Of a DNA stretch of 64,000 nt, positions 1 through 10,849 are shown in pieces (position 1 is the stretch's first letter; every line of letters begins with the position of its first letter). The notes under the pieces were generated by a model, which did no database searches, was not told the origin of the DNA, and saw only the letters and a program-made list of their open reading frames with translations. The stretch spans positions 1,054,001 through 1,118,000 of the forward strand of contig CP114117.1 in the NCBI GenBank assembly GCA_029959195.1, in the 5' to 3' direction. Source of the stretch: Dictyophora rubrovolvata (Eukaryota > Basidiomycota > Agaricomycetes > Phallales > Phallaceae). Position numbers and translations under genes: made by a program.

Positions 1-3000
1 GCGAATTCTGATTGGCCCGATAGTTATCCCGACCTCTTGAATAATTTACTCACTTTACTATCATCTAATTCCTCGCATGCTGTTCATGGTGCCATGCAAG
101 TCTTTTCCGAATTTGCAAAGGACGATTTAACGGAGGATCAACTTCTTCCTGTCCTCCGTCAACTCCTTCCCGTACTTTTGAATATACTCGGGGATCGTCA
201 GCATCACTCTCCAATCACCCGTGCACGCTCAGTCTCCGTTTTTCGTCAATGCTTGCAAGCGTTATATATGGTAAAAGAGGAACACCCACATGCTATTAAG
301 GAAGCCATTGAGGGGATATTGCCCGAATGGGTCGAAGCCTTCAAAGTTCTTTTGAGTACAGATATAAATCAGGAAGTCTCCGAGGGCGGTCAATGGGACG
401 CTCTACTCATTCGAATCCAAATATTCAAAACATTGGGTGTCATTAACACTGCGTTCAATCGCTCGTTAAAACCTCAGGCTAACTCTTTACTGGATATTTC
501 CTTGCACCACCTTCAGGCTCTTTTACCCGCTTTTCAAAGGTATTATGTCGATCCTATGGGTACTGCTCCCACATCCACGGAAGACGAAGAAATTACTATT
601 CCCCGCTTGGCAGCTCCGCTTATTGATTTCATTTCAAATTCGTGTAAAAGATCTTCAACAAAAGGCTGGTTTGAGACCGGTAGTTTGACGAGCCTTGTTG
701 AGATCGTTTTTCATTGGATTCAGATGACCGGGGAAGATGTAAGCTCAAAGTGCTTGTTTTAATTTTAATCAGCATGTTTACCCTCTTCTTAGGAGGAGTT
801 GTGGGCTAACAACCCCAATGCATTCATCGCTCAGGAAGATGACGAAAGCCAGGAATACAGCCTTCGTATCGCCGGATTAGATTTTCTATCAGTACGTCTG
901 TCTTGCCTTTGTAGTGAGCTCTAATATACTCATCGCGCATATCAGGACTTGTTGGATAGGTATCCCGCTCACGCTACTCGTGCGCTACAAAATGCCACTC
1001 AGCAGCTCATCGAGGCCTCGAATTTTGCCCGTCAACGCGGTTCTTCTGAGTGGTTCGTGTGATTGAAAAACCCCCGAGAGCGTTCGTGCCTCATGTTTGT
1101 TCTGTTTAGGTGGAGACCTCTTGAGGCTGCTTTAGCCGCTCTAGGAGCAGTTAGCCCCTCTGTCATAGACATACTGCAGGGAGAGCCGTCACAAGGTTCA
1201 AAACCGTTTGATATAGAAGCTTTGCTTTTGAACATAGTTCCGCCCCTACTCAGTTTATCTGGTAAGGAGTCCACAATTATTCTGTTCATAGCCCTCATTT
1301 AATGTTTTATAAGAATATCCATTCCTTCAGGGCCGCGGTTTCGTCTTCGCCAGTCAATACGCCAAATGTCTTACTGCGCCCTTAGCAGAACAATATCTCA
1401 ACGCTGCGTTGGGGGTATTGGAATCTGTTGTTCCCGGTACAGCAGTAAAAGTCTCGGCTGTAAAAGCCATTCGCAAGTATGTTCAATCATGCTCTAGCTC
1501 GATAACAACGCGAAGTTGAGATACATTGCTAGCTTCTCAGCTCATGTGGAGGAATCGATCGTGGTTAACCTCGCCCCTCGAATTATAAGAGATCTCGGGC
1601 CTCTCTTAACAACGACCACTGAAGATACTCTCACTTTAGTTTTAGAGACAATAAGCGTCGTAGTTGAAGTTGGAGAGGGTAAATGGCTAGATCCTGAGTT
1701 AGCACGTCTCCTCTCTCAGGCAGCGCTCGATATCTGGACTCGAAATATCAAAGGTCAGTTAGGCATCAGAACTTTTCGCAGCATACATGTATTTATATGC
1801 GCCCCAGATCCCATTCTCCTATCTGTTTTGGAGGATCTCTTAACGGAGCTCGCTGATTCCAACACGCCTGTGTATGAAGCAGTTGTCACGCAATGTCTCC
1901 CAGCATTATGTGATGCATTGGCACGACCTAATTCTGAGCAGCCTTTCATTGCCAATTCAGCTATCGATCTCATCTCAGCCTTGGCCCAGGGGGCTCGTCG
2001 GGGTGCACTGGGTGATGGATTCTTTGCAGCTTTTGCGCCTCAAATATTTGCCCTTCTTCGGGATAGTCAGGACAGCGGGCTGTTTGAGGTTTGTTCGAGG
2101 GTTGTCATTTGGATAGAAAGCTGAAAAACTTTTCTTAGAGCGCCATCGTGCTGTTAACCTTGGTGATCCGTAAGGATGCCTCCCAAGTTCTTTCTTGGAC
2201 GGACAGTCAAAATCAAACTGGACTGACTAACGTTCTATCGGTTATTGGTCGTGTTTTAACTCCTTCGAAACAAGATACAGGGGGTTTAGTTGTCGGTGAC
2301 CTCATCATCCACCTCCTTAGAAACTCGGGCGATAGCATCATACCTTCTCTGCCTGATCTGATAAGAGCTCTAGTAAATCGTATGACGACTGCTAAGACCG
2401 TAACTCTAAGTCAAGTATGTAATGTTTGTTCATTGCCGCTTCTACATTTTGACGAAATGAGATGGTTGTTTTTTTTCAGAGCCTTATTACACCCGTGGCT
2501 TTCTTGATCCACTCCCACAGAGATAGTGTTTTGGATGTCCTTGGATCATTCACGGTGGATAACGTTCAACCCCAAAAAACAGGACTGGAAGTGTTTGTTT
2601 CTTCATGGATGGAGAATGCAGAAGGCCTGCTGCAAGGAGTGTGGTCACACCGCATTAGGTATGCTTTTATTAATCGGTGATATGACATGACAATAAACTA
2701 ACGCCGCAATAGTGACCTCGCCATTTGTTCGATTCTCTCCTCGAATAGGGCTGATTTATTTAATATACCTGTCAAGGGCGACTTGATTATCAAGCCAGAA
2801 ACTGCTAACGGTAGAGTGTATTTTTTTGGTTCTTTTCATTCACACTGACATGGTGGTAGTTATCATGACTCGTTCAAAAACAAAAAATTCGCCACACCAG
2901 TATCAATACATACCTTTTGTCGTCAAAGCTCTAAAGCAACTTTTGCAAGATTTCAGCGAAAATGAACATTCAGACACGAAACGTGGAGATGCCGAATCTG

Positions 3001-3418
3001 AGGATGGTGTAAGATTGTGCTTTCAGATAAAGAATAGCATGCTGATCTATGTTCTACAGAACTCGGAATGGGCAGATTCAGATGAAGAGGGTGGGGAACT
3101 AGTTCAAGGGCCGAAGAAAGAAGAATATGCATATCTGTCAGAAATTTTGGGCGGCAAAAGTGGCTTCGATGAAGACGATGAATCGAGTGGCGGACTGGAT
3201 GACGATGATCTAAAAGACGATCCCGTATATACTATAGATATTAAGGTTTGTGATGTCCTCTTGTCGCGGGCTTTACTGAGATCCTATCAACCCCTGCTTA
3301 GGCTCATTTGGGAAACTTCATTTTACAACTCACTCAACAATCTCAATTCCGCCCTGTTATTGATCAGTTGAATGCCCAAGAAATGTTGATCATTAGACGA
3401 ATCGTTGACGGAAAGTGA
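1..3418 (+). CDS. KAP114: Importin-9/Kap114-type karyopherin beta, 5' end outside window
   Basis: Nuclear import receptor of the importin-beta family; Kap114/importin-9 carries histones H2A-H2B and TBP into the nucleus. The frame is open from base 1 (ANSDWPDSYPDLLNNLL), matching the early HEAT repeat rich in W and P of this family, so the start lies left of the window. About a dozen short introns separate exons of helical HEAT repeats. The last third holds the acidic insert (WADSDEEGG, then FDEDDESSGGLDDDD) followed by DDPVYTIDIK and a final helix ending RRIVDGK. This acidic loop near the C terminus and the DDPxYxID block are typical of importin-9/Kap114 and separate it from other karyopherins. 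Stop TGA at 3416-3418. Family call is firm; individual exon borders were set by eye. Confidence 0.88.
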
Positions 3419-3968
3419 TATTTCCTTGCTGTTGGGCCAAACCTGGCTCAAAAAGTGGCTGTTGTAGTATTCTATATACCTTCGCTTGCTAATTAATGTC
3501 AATAAAATCAAAGAGAAACAAAGAGGGAGAAAATTGGAGGAAAGAAAATGGCGTTATAGAACGGAAATCAAAAGAGATCGGACTTCATGTGTATCGTAAT
3601 GCAAGATGAAGGACAGACAGGGGAAAGAAATGCAAACATAAGTACCCGGAAGACGAAAAGCATTAAAACAGCCGAGCAGCTTTTTCAATCGGAACGTGGA
3701 GTCATGCGAGTGATTTGTAACGTCAGGAACACTGAAATTGCGCATATACGGAAGTTTGGTCGAGCCGTTCCGACAAGGACTGATACCGGACTAGTACCAT
3801 GTGCACACACAGCCCGAGGTACTGCTGCCACGTCGTGTTTGAAGAGAAATGTTCATCTCTTGCTTTGCCAAATCCGTATGTTCTAGGCTATTCCCGTCCT
3901 CAACAATGGAACACATTGGATAGAGGTAATCGTTCATTTTTATCCTTGACTATCATCGGTGTGCAGTT
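3419..3968. other. Convergent intergenic region
   Basis: This holds the 3' flanks of the karyopherin gene (plus strand) and COX16 (minus strand). It contains open stretches up to about 100 codons, but none has recognisable protein character or plausible splice continuation. I see no RNA gene or repeat. Confidence 0.5.
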
Positions 3969-4439
3969 TTAAGTCTTACGCGAGTTCGGAGACTCCGGAG
4001 GTGGAACTCCCCATTCTGGAAGACCTTTGGGACGTGGAACTCTGACTGAATCCCAGTCTTCATTTCCTTTCGCCTTCAATTTCTGTGTTGTTTAACTTTT
4101 ACAACTAGCTGAAAATTGCTGTATCTGATCGAAAGACTCACGAAGTATTCCTCCCGCAAATCAATCTTCTTGCGGTTTTTTTGCAATCTCAGGCGTTCCT
4201 CTTCCGTTAACTTGTCAAGTATACATATATTAACTTGTGTCAAAAGCAAGAAATGGTTTTGTTACCTCGGTCACTTTTCTTGCGTGAACTTCGTAGCGCG
4301 TCCGGGTCAGCTTCTCAAGGCCGAACGAGGCAGCGACGATAAGAAGAACTAAGGGGATTCCAAACCACGTTGGATGTTTCCGGAAAGTGCCATAATTATA
4401 ATCGTTAAAAACTCCAGAGCGAAACATTGAGAACTTCAT
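3969..4439 (-). CDS. COX16: Cytochrome c oxidase assembly protein COX16
   Basis: Small inner-membrane protein needed to assemble cytochrome c oxidase. Spliced product about 118 residues in three exons. It starts MKFSMFRSGVF at 4439, then FRKHPTWFGIP leads into one membrane helix (LVLLIVAASFGLEKL) and the family signature TRTRYEVHARKVTE, LTEEERLRLQKNRKK, and LREEYF. The last exon ends VRVPRPKGLPEWGVPPP, the conserved Trp/Pro-rich tail of fungal COX16. Introns sit near 4203-4265 and 4048-4106. An in-frame upstream Met at 4574 is unlikely because it falls in the 140 bp gap shared with divergent ATP18 and adds a Cys-rich stretch absent from the family. Confidence 0.9.
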
Positions 4440-4579
4440 CCACACACTGGCATGTGCGAGTTGCTGTTGGCGCTGGAGCACCGTCAGTCCAAAGTTGAAA
4501 CTCCGATCAACACACTGCTCACCGCAAATTCCACAGTCAGTCTTCGACTCCTCCAGTAATATCAGCTGGAACATAAAAT
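4440..4579. promoter_or_regulatory. Shared divergent promoter of COX16 and ATP18
   Basis: Only 140 bp separate the two start codons, so both mitochondrial respiratory genes must initiate from one short bidirectional region. I see no clear TATA box. Confidence 0.55.
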
Positions 4580-4902
4580 ATGGGCTTTTTGGGATTAAGA
4601 AAATGGTCTACACCGGTAAGTTATGCATGCAACACTCGTCGAAATGGCCTCAATTTTACATCAAAAATGGTGCAATAGGTTATGAGGCCATTGTGGCCCT
4701 TCATGGCTGCCTTCAGCCTTACGTACTATCTCGTTTCCACAGCTCAGGATGCTGCCGTCAAATGTGAGTGTTAGTTGAGGTTCGGTGCTCATGTGTTAAC
4801 GGACATCGCTTTGCTTTGCTTTTCTTAGCGGAGGCTTTCGCCAATGATCCTCGTAATCCATACGCTTTGAAAGTTTCGAAAGAAAGCAGCGCACATCATT
4901 AA
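4580..4902 (+). CDS. ATP18: Mitochondrial F1Fo ATP synthase subunit J (ATP18)
   Basis: Small stalk/dimer-interface subunit of the mitochondrial ATP synthase (subunit i/j). Three exons give about 64 residues: MGFLGLRKWSTP, then VMRPLWPFMAASALTYYLVS as the single membrane helix, then EAFANDPRNPYALK near the end. The order P-x-x-x-P-x-W-P-F followed by a helix and NDPRNP is diagnostic of fungal ATP18. First donor GTAAGT at 4616; second intron splits a Ser codon (T|CG). Length agrees with the family (about 59-65 residues). No cleavable presequence is expected. Too short for a simple unspliced reading to reveal it. Confidence 0.9.
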
Positions 4903-5283
4903 TCATTGATCGTCCGGGTTTATAAATATATCCTGTGTTTTAGAAGCAAAATGTTAATTTGAGGCATCGTTGCGTAGTTAAACACGTACATTTGAGGGAT
5001 CATTGCGTAGTTGAACACGTACATATAAGACACCCCGTAGCCCATTCCCGTCTACACGAATGCGTCCGGCCAAAAGAGGACTCGGAAGAGGGCGATTCCG
5101 AGTCAGAGATGCCGTCACCGTTATATGGTTGCCAATCAATCAAATTCAGATGCCAATCAGTCGAATGTAAAAGCGCCGCATGTTCCATCCGTATGATATA
5201 GTAGTTCAGTATCTTGTTCTAAACTATTTAAGGTTGCCAAAATCGTACGTAGAAGTCATTACAAGTTAACTCACTTTTCTGCC
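4903..5283. other. Intergenic region with 33 bp tandem repeat
   Basis: 3' flank of ATP18 and promoter of the NmrA-like gene. Apart from the duplicated 33-mer listed separately I see no coding sequence or RNA gene. Confidence 0.5.
4958..5023. repeat. Two tandem copies of a 33 bp unit
   Basis: Unit 1 (4958-4990) and unit 2 (4991-5023) both begin TTTGAGG and end GTAGTT(A/G)AACACGTACA, with three mismatches between copies. Each carries a CACGTAC core. Confidence 0.85.
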
Positions 5284-6255
5284 ATGCATATTCTCGCCAT
5301 AGGTGCTTCGCGAAATATAGGATATCTCGCTTCCAAAACCCTACTTGGTAGCTGATTTCTTTTGTTGTCTGGGTCTTCATTCATTAATTCATACGATAAT
5401 AGAGCAAGGTCATTCCGTTACCTTCCTTTTGCGCAACCCATCTGTATTCGATGATGATTCCGAGATCCAGTCCTTCGTTCAAAAGGGCAAAGCTAAACTC
5501 GTCAAAGGAGACGCAACCGTCAGACGTGATGTGAAGGACCTTATCGATTCTGCGACACAAGTCGGTCTGGATGTTATCCTCTCGTCAGTTGGTAGGTGTC
5601 GAATAACCATCCGTCCTTTTCAAATATTCACCACGAACCATATATATACAGGCGGACTCCCATCATTTTCCCTGACAAAGGGTTTCGTTATTAATCCACC
5701 AAATTTATGCAGCATTTCCTTGCTCAATGTGTTATCCTGCTATCCATCTGTTGGACCACAGCCTAAATTAATTGTCGTATCTGCTAATGGCCTAAACAAA
5801 GCCGGTCATGATACATTGCCCTTACTTCTAAAGCCTTTATTTTCATATGGGCTTCGCGGCCCGCACGCGGATAAGCTTGTAATGGAATGTTAGTACATAT
5901 ATCTGGCTTTCGCTCCCTAAAGTAACATTTTTGTTTTCTAGATATAACATATCACGCAGCAAAATGGACGTGGCCCGATGAAGTGCCAAAGGAGACTGTC
6001 AAGTTTCTCGGGTCGCAGTGGAAAGAGGACTTACAAGAGAGTGGTTTCCTTAAAGACGTCGTCATCATTCGACCCACTATACTTGTGAATGGCGACATCA
6101 AGACACCCGCCAAGGGGGACTATAAGACAACGACTGGGGAATTCAAGAGCGAGTTCTCCATTCCACGCAAAGAAGTTGCCCATTTCATCACGGAAGGCGT
6201 TCTTAAACACTGGGATGATTGGAATGGTAAAATTCCCAGGATTACTTCATCATGA
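5284..6255 (+). CDS. NmrA-like NAD(P)-binding protein (atypical SDR)
   Basis: Probable NAD(P)-dependent reductase or redox sensor of the atypical short-chain dehydrogenase group. It starts MHILAIGASRNIGY at 5284, a dinucleotide-binding loop GASRNIG in place of the usual GxxGxxG. After a short intron comes QGHSVTFLLRNPS (second beta strand with the Arg expected to bind NADP phosphate), KLVKGDATVRRDV and DVILSSVG, all typical of NmrA/YwnB-like folds. Later exons hold PKLIVVSANGL and a C-terminal half with DVVIIRPTIL and SRKEVAHF-like FSIPRKEVAHFI, where family members place the end of the substrate domain. Four exons, introns 50-65 bp. The substrate cannot be read from sequence. Confidence 0.75.
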
Positions 6256-6419
6256 AAATATTCCAAGGCTTTCGAGGCTACGTACATGACTCCATACTTT
6301 AATTTATACATAGGTTATTTTCCAGTTTTAAAACTATGCACATGTTTATAAATATTCACCAACATTTATTTTTGATAATTCCACTTTTTACACCTTATCA
6401 AATCTTGGTGCAAAGTCTT

Positions 6420-7385
6420 TCATGAAAAAGTAATAGGTTTCATAACGGGTTCAAATGAAACGGATTGACCACCATTCTCCCACTGATCAGCCTGGGAAGA
6501 CTTTTCATAAATGGGTAGATAATTTTTCCGTAAGAGTCGTTTTGATTGGACATCATCATCGATCAACACACTTGCAAGGTTTGAATCTTTTTCCAGTTGT
6601 CGATCACTGGTGTAGGACATCATAAGAACGGGTGGACCCAGGGGAACATGGGGATGTATGTCCTAATTGGCACATGAAATAACTTGGGAATCAGCGTGAA
6701 AAACAGCTACAAAAGCCTCTTACCACTTGCCAGGTGTGGATGGTTTTGCCATATGTTTTTTGAAGCGAGAGCATGACAGGTTTCTCGGAGAGATCCGTAA
6801 GTTTTTCTACAATGTCATATATGATACTGCGACGTCCTTGAAAGATTAACATATTTCCTACCAGGAACTAAACTTTTGGTCAAAATTTGGAGCAGGCCGC
6901 TTTCAACCTGTTTGAGCTGTCACTACCGGTATACATATATGACTGAAAAAACAACCGCTACCTCATATTTATGTGAATGCCAGTATTTGCGTTCTTCCAG
7001 CGGAAGATCAAGAAAAGCCTTGCGAGGAACGCTTACATGATCAATTTTTTAAGCGTAGATATGGTCCACATACTTCCTCAGACAAAATATATTCGATTCC
7101 AATCAATTTTGCATCTGGTTTATCGGAGTCGTAGATGACACATTGGTGAAGATCATTAGTGAGGTGTGTACAGAAATGATGCGCTTTTATATGTCGTGTA
7201 CGATCGGTGCTAGAGTATATTGATTAGAGTAGAATGGACCAAATGATAAGTAGCACCTACGCATAAGTGTGAAAGCCGCATAGATGTTGGTGAATCGCAT
7301 TGATCGGCTTAAAAGACATCATGGCGGAGCCAGCTGCGTTAAACGCAGTGGTATTATACGCCGCCTCAGTTAGTGATGCGTCCAT
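6420..7385 (-). CDS. Oil-body-associated protein-like (OBAP, DUF1264)
   Basis: Member of the DUF1264/OBAP family, known best from plant seed oil bodies and also present in fungi and bacteria; the biochemical role is unknown. Start at 7385 ([12 protein letters not shown]). Exons read [16 protein letters not shown]-type motif ([16 protein letters not shown]), then [56 protein letters not shown] and [14 protein letters not shown], ending with [18 protein letters not shown]. The order [13 protein letters not shown]...QC.IYD, YW.SH.YEV.SG and KTYGKT.H.WQ is the full family signature, so the gene looks intact. At least five short introns; stop at 6420. It is divergent from NAC alpha. Confidence 0.85.
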
Positions 7386-7717
7386 GGAAGGAGACAAAAG
7401 CTGAACGTGGTACAATCCAAAGAAGCCGTCCTTTAAAGATTAACGGTTAAACCGAGGTGCAGATTGAATGACATCAGCTTTTGCGCAGTGCCCTCCCGGT
7501 AATTGCCGGCATCCATAGTGGGGACCTACGCAGGAACACGATAATTGCTTAGTAGACGTAGAATTGACTCAGATAAATTGTTTCAATGCACAAATGTATG
7601 TCAAAGTGAAGAGAAAAGTGAAAAATATCGGATGGATGGCTGATCTGCTTCCCGGATGTGTCTCCCTAGCAGTAAGCGCCGGGCTGAGCAGTTTAACCTC
7701 ATTTTACAAGCAGAAAA
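7386..7717. promoter_or_regulatory. Divergent intergenic region between OBAP-like and NAC alpha genes
   Basis: About 330 bp with both start codons pointing outwards. No gene seen. It should contain both promoters; no individual element is convincing. Confidence 0.4.
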
Positions 7718-8488
7718 ATGGCCGCGACAATTGAAGAAGTCCACTCGCACTCTGAACACTCCGATCTTGAGCATGAAGATCCTACTTCGACTGCGGCCTT
7801 GGAAAAAATCCAATCAAGAGCAGAGCGAAAGGCTCGCAAGGCTCTGCTTGCGTTGGGTCTAAAGCTTGTTCCCAAGATTACGCGTGTCACTCTGAGGAGA
7901 CCAAAAAATGTATGAATTATAAACATATTAACCGTGTTATTATATTATATTCAACAATGTTCTAGGTTTTGTTCGTTGTTGCTTCTCCTGAAGTTTACAA
8001 AGCTGTCAACAGCGATTGCTACATCGTCTTTGGTGAAGCTAAAGTGAGCCACTCATTCAAATCTGACACGGAACAAAGCAACGTCTAACATGTAATGATG
8101 TAGATGGAGGATATGAGCACTCAAGCACAGCTGTCCCAGCACATTGCTCAAGGTGCTGGTGCTGGAATCACTCGCCCAAGTGCCACCAAGGCTAGTGGTA
8201 ACGATGATGATATTCCTGAACTGGAAGCACCCGAAGAAGAAGGCGAGATTGACGAAACTGGGGTTGATCCAAAGGATATTGAACTTGTTATGCAGCAGGT
8301 AAAAACATTCAGCTGAGCAGCTGATCTCTACCAACATTCTCTTAGGTGAGCTGCTCGCGGGCGAAGGCCGTAAGAGCTTTGAAAGAAAACAATGGAGATC
8401 TGATTAATGCAAGTACGTTATCTTATATTGTCTTGTTCTCGTCAATAGGGATTTCATTCTCCTTTCAGTCATGTCCGCCAGCGAATAA
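7718..8488 (+). CDS. EGD2: Nascent polypeptide-associated complex subunit alpha
   Basis: Ribosome-associated chaperone subunit that pairs with NAC beta to shield nascent chains and prevent ER mistargeting. Five exons give about 183 residues. The acidic N terminus ([20 protein letters not shown]) leads to [20 protein letters not shown] and [14 protein letters not shown], which are the ribosome-facing and dimerisation parts of the NAC domain, then [12 protein letters not shown] and [10 protein letters not shown]. The C terminus carries a UBA domain ([38 protein letters not shown]). Exons: 7718-7909, 7966-8043, 8104-8298, 8346-8412, 8469-8488. The last exon is only 20 bases. Length and domain order match the family. 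Confidence 0.95.
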
Positions 8489-8952
8489 AAACTTTGTGAC
8501 ATCCTCGATTGTTATTAGCAATATATTATGCCGCTTTATATCGTCTCAGTCTGCTTATGAATTGTTTGTGAGAATCAAACGTCGTCCGATTTGGAATACA
8601 CAAAAACCATGTTTAACCTGGAGGGTCTACAATACGAGCCAATGACAGCCAGTAATGACACTTGCCACGCAACCACACCCGTCGGAGCTACTGACCGTGG
8701 ATCTTCCGTCGATTTGAGCTCGGCCGACAAAGCAACAACGAACGATGTTTAGAATCGTAGCGCGGCACCCGCCTCATAGGACGATACCGACAACAATTAA
8801 TCCATGCCCACCATAATATACTTTTCTCGTTCTGAATACTATGTCTAGATTCGTCGTGCTTATTGTTACTGCGCACATGAAAGAAAGTCGATACTAAAAA
8901 TTTGTTATGCGTAAACGACATTTACATGTCGAATAATATAAAAAAGGTACCT
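8489..8952. other. Convergent intergenic region
   Basis: 3' flanks of NAC alpha (plus) and RRP3 (minus). No coding sequence or RNA gene recognised. Confidence 0.5.
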
Positions 8953-10537
8953 TCATTTCCGCCTTTTATGCTTTTTGACTGGCATGCCTGCTTCTACAAC
9001 GTCATCGTCTCTATCATCTTTATCCCTGACGTCTTCCATATATCGACCCCTTTTCCTATCTTTACCCTCTCTCGCCTGGTCACGCAGTTCATTTGCCGAT
9101 ATTCTAGCCGCTTCATCCACCCGTTCTCGCAAAAGTGCGACATCTTCCTTGTCCGTCGGCCATTCATCAAATTTCTTTCCAACAACTTTCTCAATCCGCA
9201 TAATCCATTCGACGTCATACTGCGTTACCAACGTTATAGATTTTCCTGAGCGGCCTGCTCGAGCTGTACGTCCGACTCGATGTATATAATCTTTTGAGTG
9301 AGTCGGAATATCAAAATTTATCACCACATCTACATTCGGAATATCCAGACCTCTGTTCAATGTAAATTCATGGAACTTCAGTACTGTATAATTTTCACTT
9401 ACCTGCTTGCAACATCTGTTGCTACAAGGATGGATCGACCCCCACTGGTAAATTTAGCCAGTGCACCTAGCCGTGCACTTTGACTGAGTTGACCATGAAG
9501 CGGCACAGCGGAAAATCCAAGTGTTCGTAAAATCAAGGATAATCTGAAGCCAGATAAAATCAACATCTAGTTAAGGGGCACTTAAAAACTCCGAAGCATA
9601 CCTCTGGGCATCATGCACTGTTCTGGTGAACACGATGATTGAATTTTGAGCCAACGAGTTGGCCAAGTAGACAAGATGTACGTCTTTCTGAACATATGGC
9701 ATAAATAGATAATACTGTAGTAAAGTCGATACTGTTGTATATCTAGAAACATAAGTCAGGGGGGAAAAATTGCTTGACAGGTAGGATTCATACTTTGTTG
9801 AAACTTCGACCTTGATAGGGTTTGTCAAACTAGCTCGTTGTAACTTAGCTACTTTGGTCGACATCGTTGCTGAGAAAAGGTACGTATGTCGCTCCTTGGG
9901 GATAGCGGCCAAAATTTTGTCAATGACTGGACCGAAATCCATGTCGAGCAGACGATCAGCTTCGTCCAATATCTAACAAAATAAAATGAAAAATTCCATA
10001 ACTGAAACGCTTGGCACATACTAAATATTTTAAAGCCTTCAAACTAAATCCTTTGGTATTTTCCAAATGATCATTCAATCGTCCCGGAGTGGCGATAACT
10101 ACATGAGGCCGTTTCGAAAGTGCAACGGCCTGAGACATCCTATCCGTCCCTCCGACAATTACGGCTGTACGAACACCAATGGCGGAACCTAATCCTTCGA
10201 ACTGTTTCGATATTTGGAAAGCCAATTCTCGAGTGGGAACCAAGACGCAAGCAAACAATCCTTTGGGCTCTTCCCATAGCTTCTGTAGGATGGGCAAAGC
10301 GAAGGCCGCTGTCTTCCCTGAACCAGTTTCTGCTACTCCTATTACATCGCGACCTTCCAGGGCGGGAGGTATTGCTCTGACTTGAATCGGTGTAGGTTTG
10401 TGAAATGACATTTGATTTAGGGCTTCTAGAAGTGGATCTATTACTCCCAAAGACTTGAATGATTGTATAATTTCCGGTTCAATATCTGGTCCAATATCCG
10501 GTCCATTATCCGGTCCATTCTGTGTTTCTGCATCCAT
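8953..10537 (-). CDS. RRP3: DEAD-box RNA helicase RRP3 (DDX47-type)
   Basis: ATP-dependent nucleolar helicase for 18S rRNA processing and small-subunit assembly. Start ATG at 10537 (MDAETQNG). Motifs in order: Q motif ([16 protein letters not shown]), I (AETGSGKT), Ia (VPTRELAFQ), Ib (ATPGRL), II ([14 protein letters not shown], formed across an intron near 9975-10035), III (SATM), IV (NSIIVFTRT), V (ARGLDIP-type, here [17 protein letters not shown]) and VI ([15 protein letters not shown]). The C-terminal tail is basic ([11 protein letters not shown]), fitting a nucleolar protein. The phrase [14 protein letters not shown] and the Q motif separate Rrp3/DDX47 from other DEAD proteins. The N terminus carries short GPD(N/I) repeats. 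Confidence 0.9.
10480..10522 (-). repeat. 12 bp tandem repeat in the RRP3 N-terminal codons
   Basis: Three to four near-identical 12-base units on the plus strand (core GGTCCA(A/T)TATC) encode the minus-strand peptide [16 protein letters not shown] before the helicase core. Confidence 0.7.
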
Positions 10538-10849
10538 GTTTACTGGATGCCGGCAAAGTTTGCAAGAGGAAAACGTCAAATGCTGTCACAGGGGCCAGCG
10601 TCGCGGCGGGGCTGCAAAGCGGCTTCAATACGCGCGCGGTTCAATCATAAGCTTCGCCATTCACAAATATTCACAGCTCAAATCACTTGGATTCAATATG
10701 TATTAAGCTGCGTGCAGACTGCTAAGACTGCTTTCTGAGAGTTATTACCGGAGCCGGTTCTCAGATCTCAGACTCCAGCCTGGGCCCTGAGACTTAACTT
10801 GGACATGTCAAGTGTCCAAAATGATCCGTGCGATAATCATTTGTATACT
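10538..10849. other. Intergenic region between RRP3 and ALG3
   Basis: Promoter of RRP3 and 3' flank of ALG3, both minus strand. No gene or RNA seen. Confidence 0.5.

Noticed and set aside
3587-3886. 99-codon open frame on the plus strand between the karyopherin gene and COX16
   Set aside because: No recognisable motif, no splice partners, and it lies in the convergent 3' flanks of two real genes.
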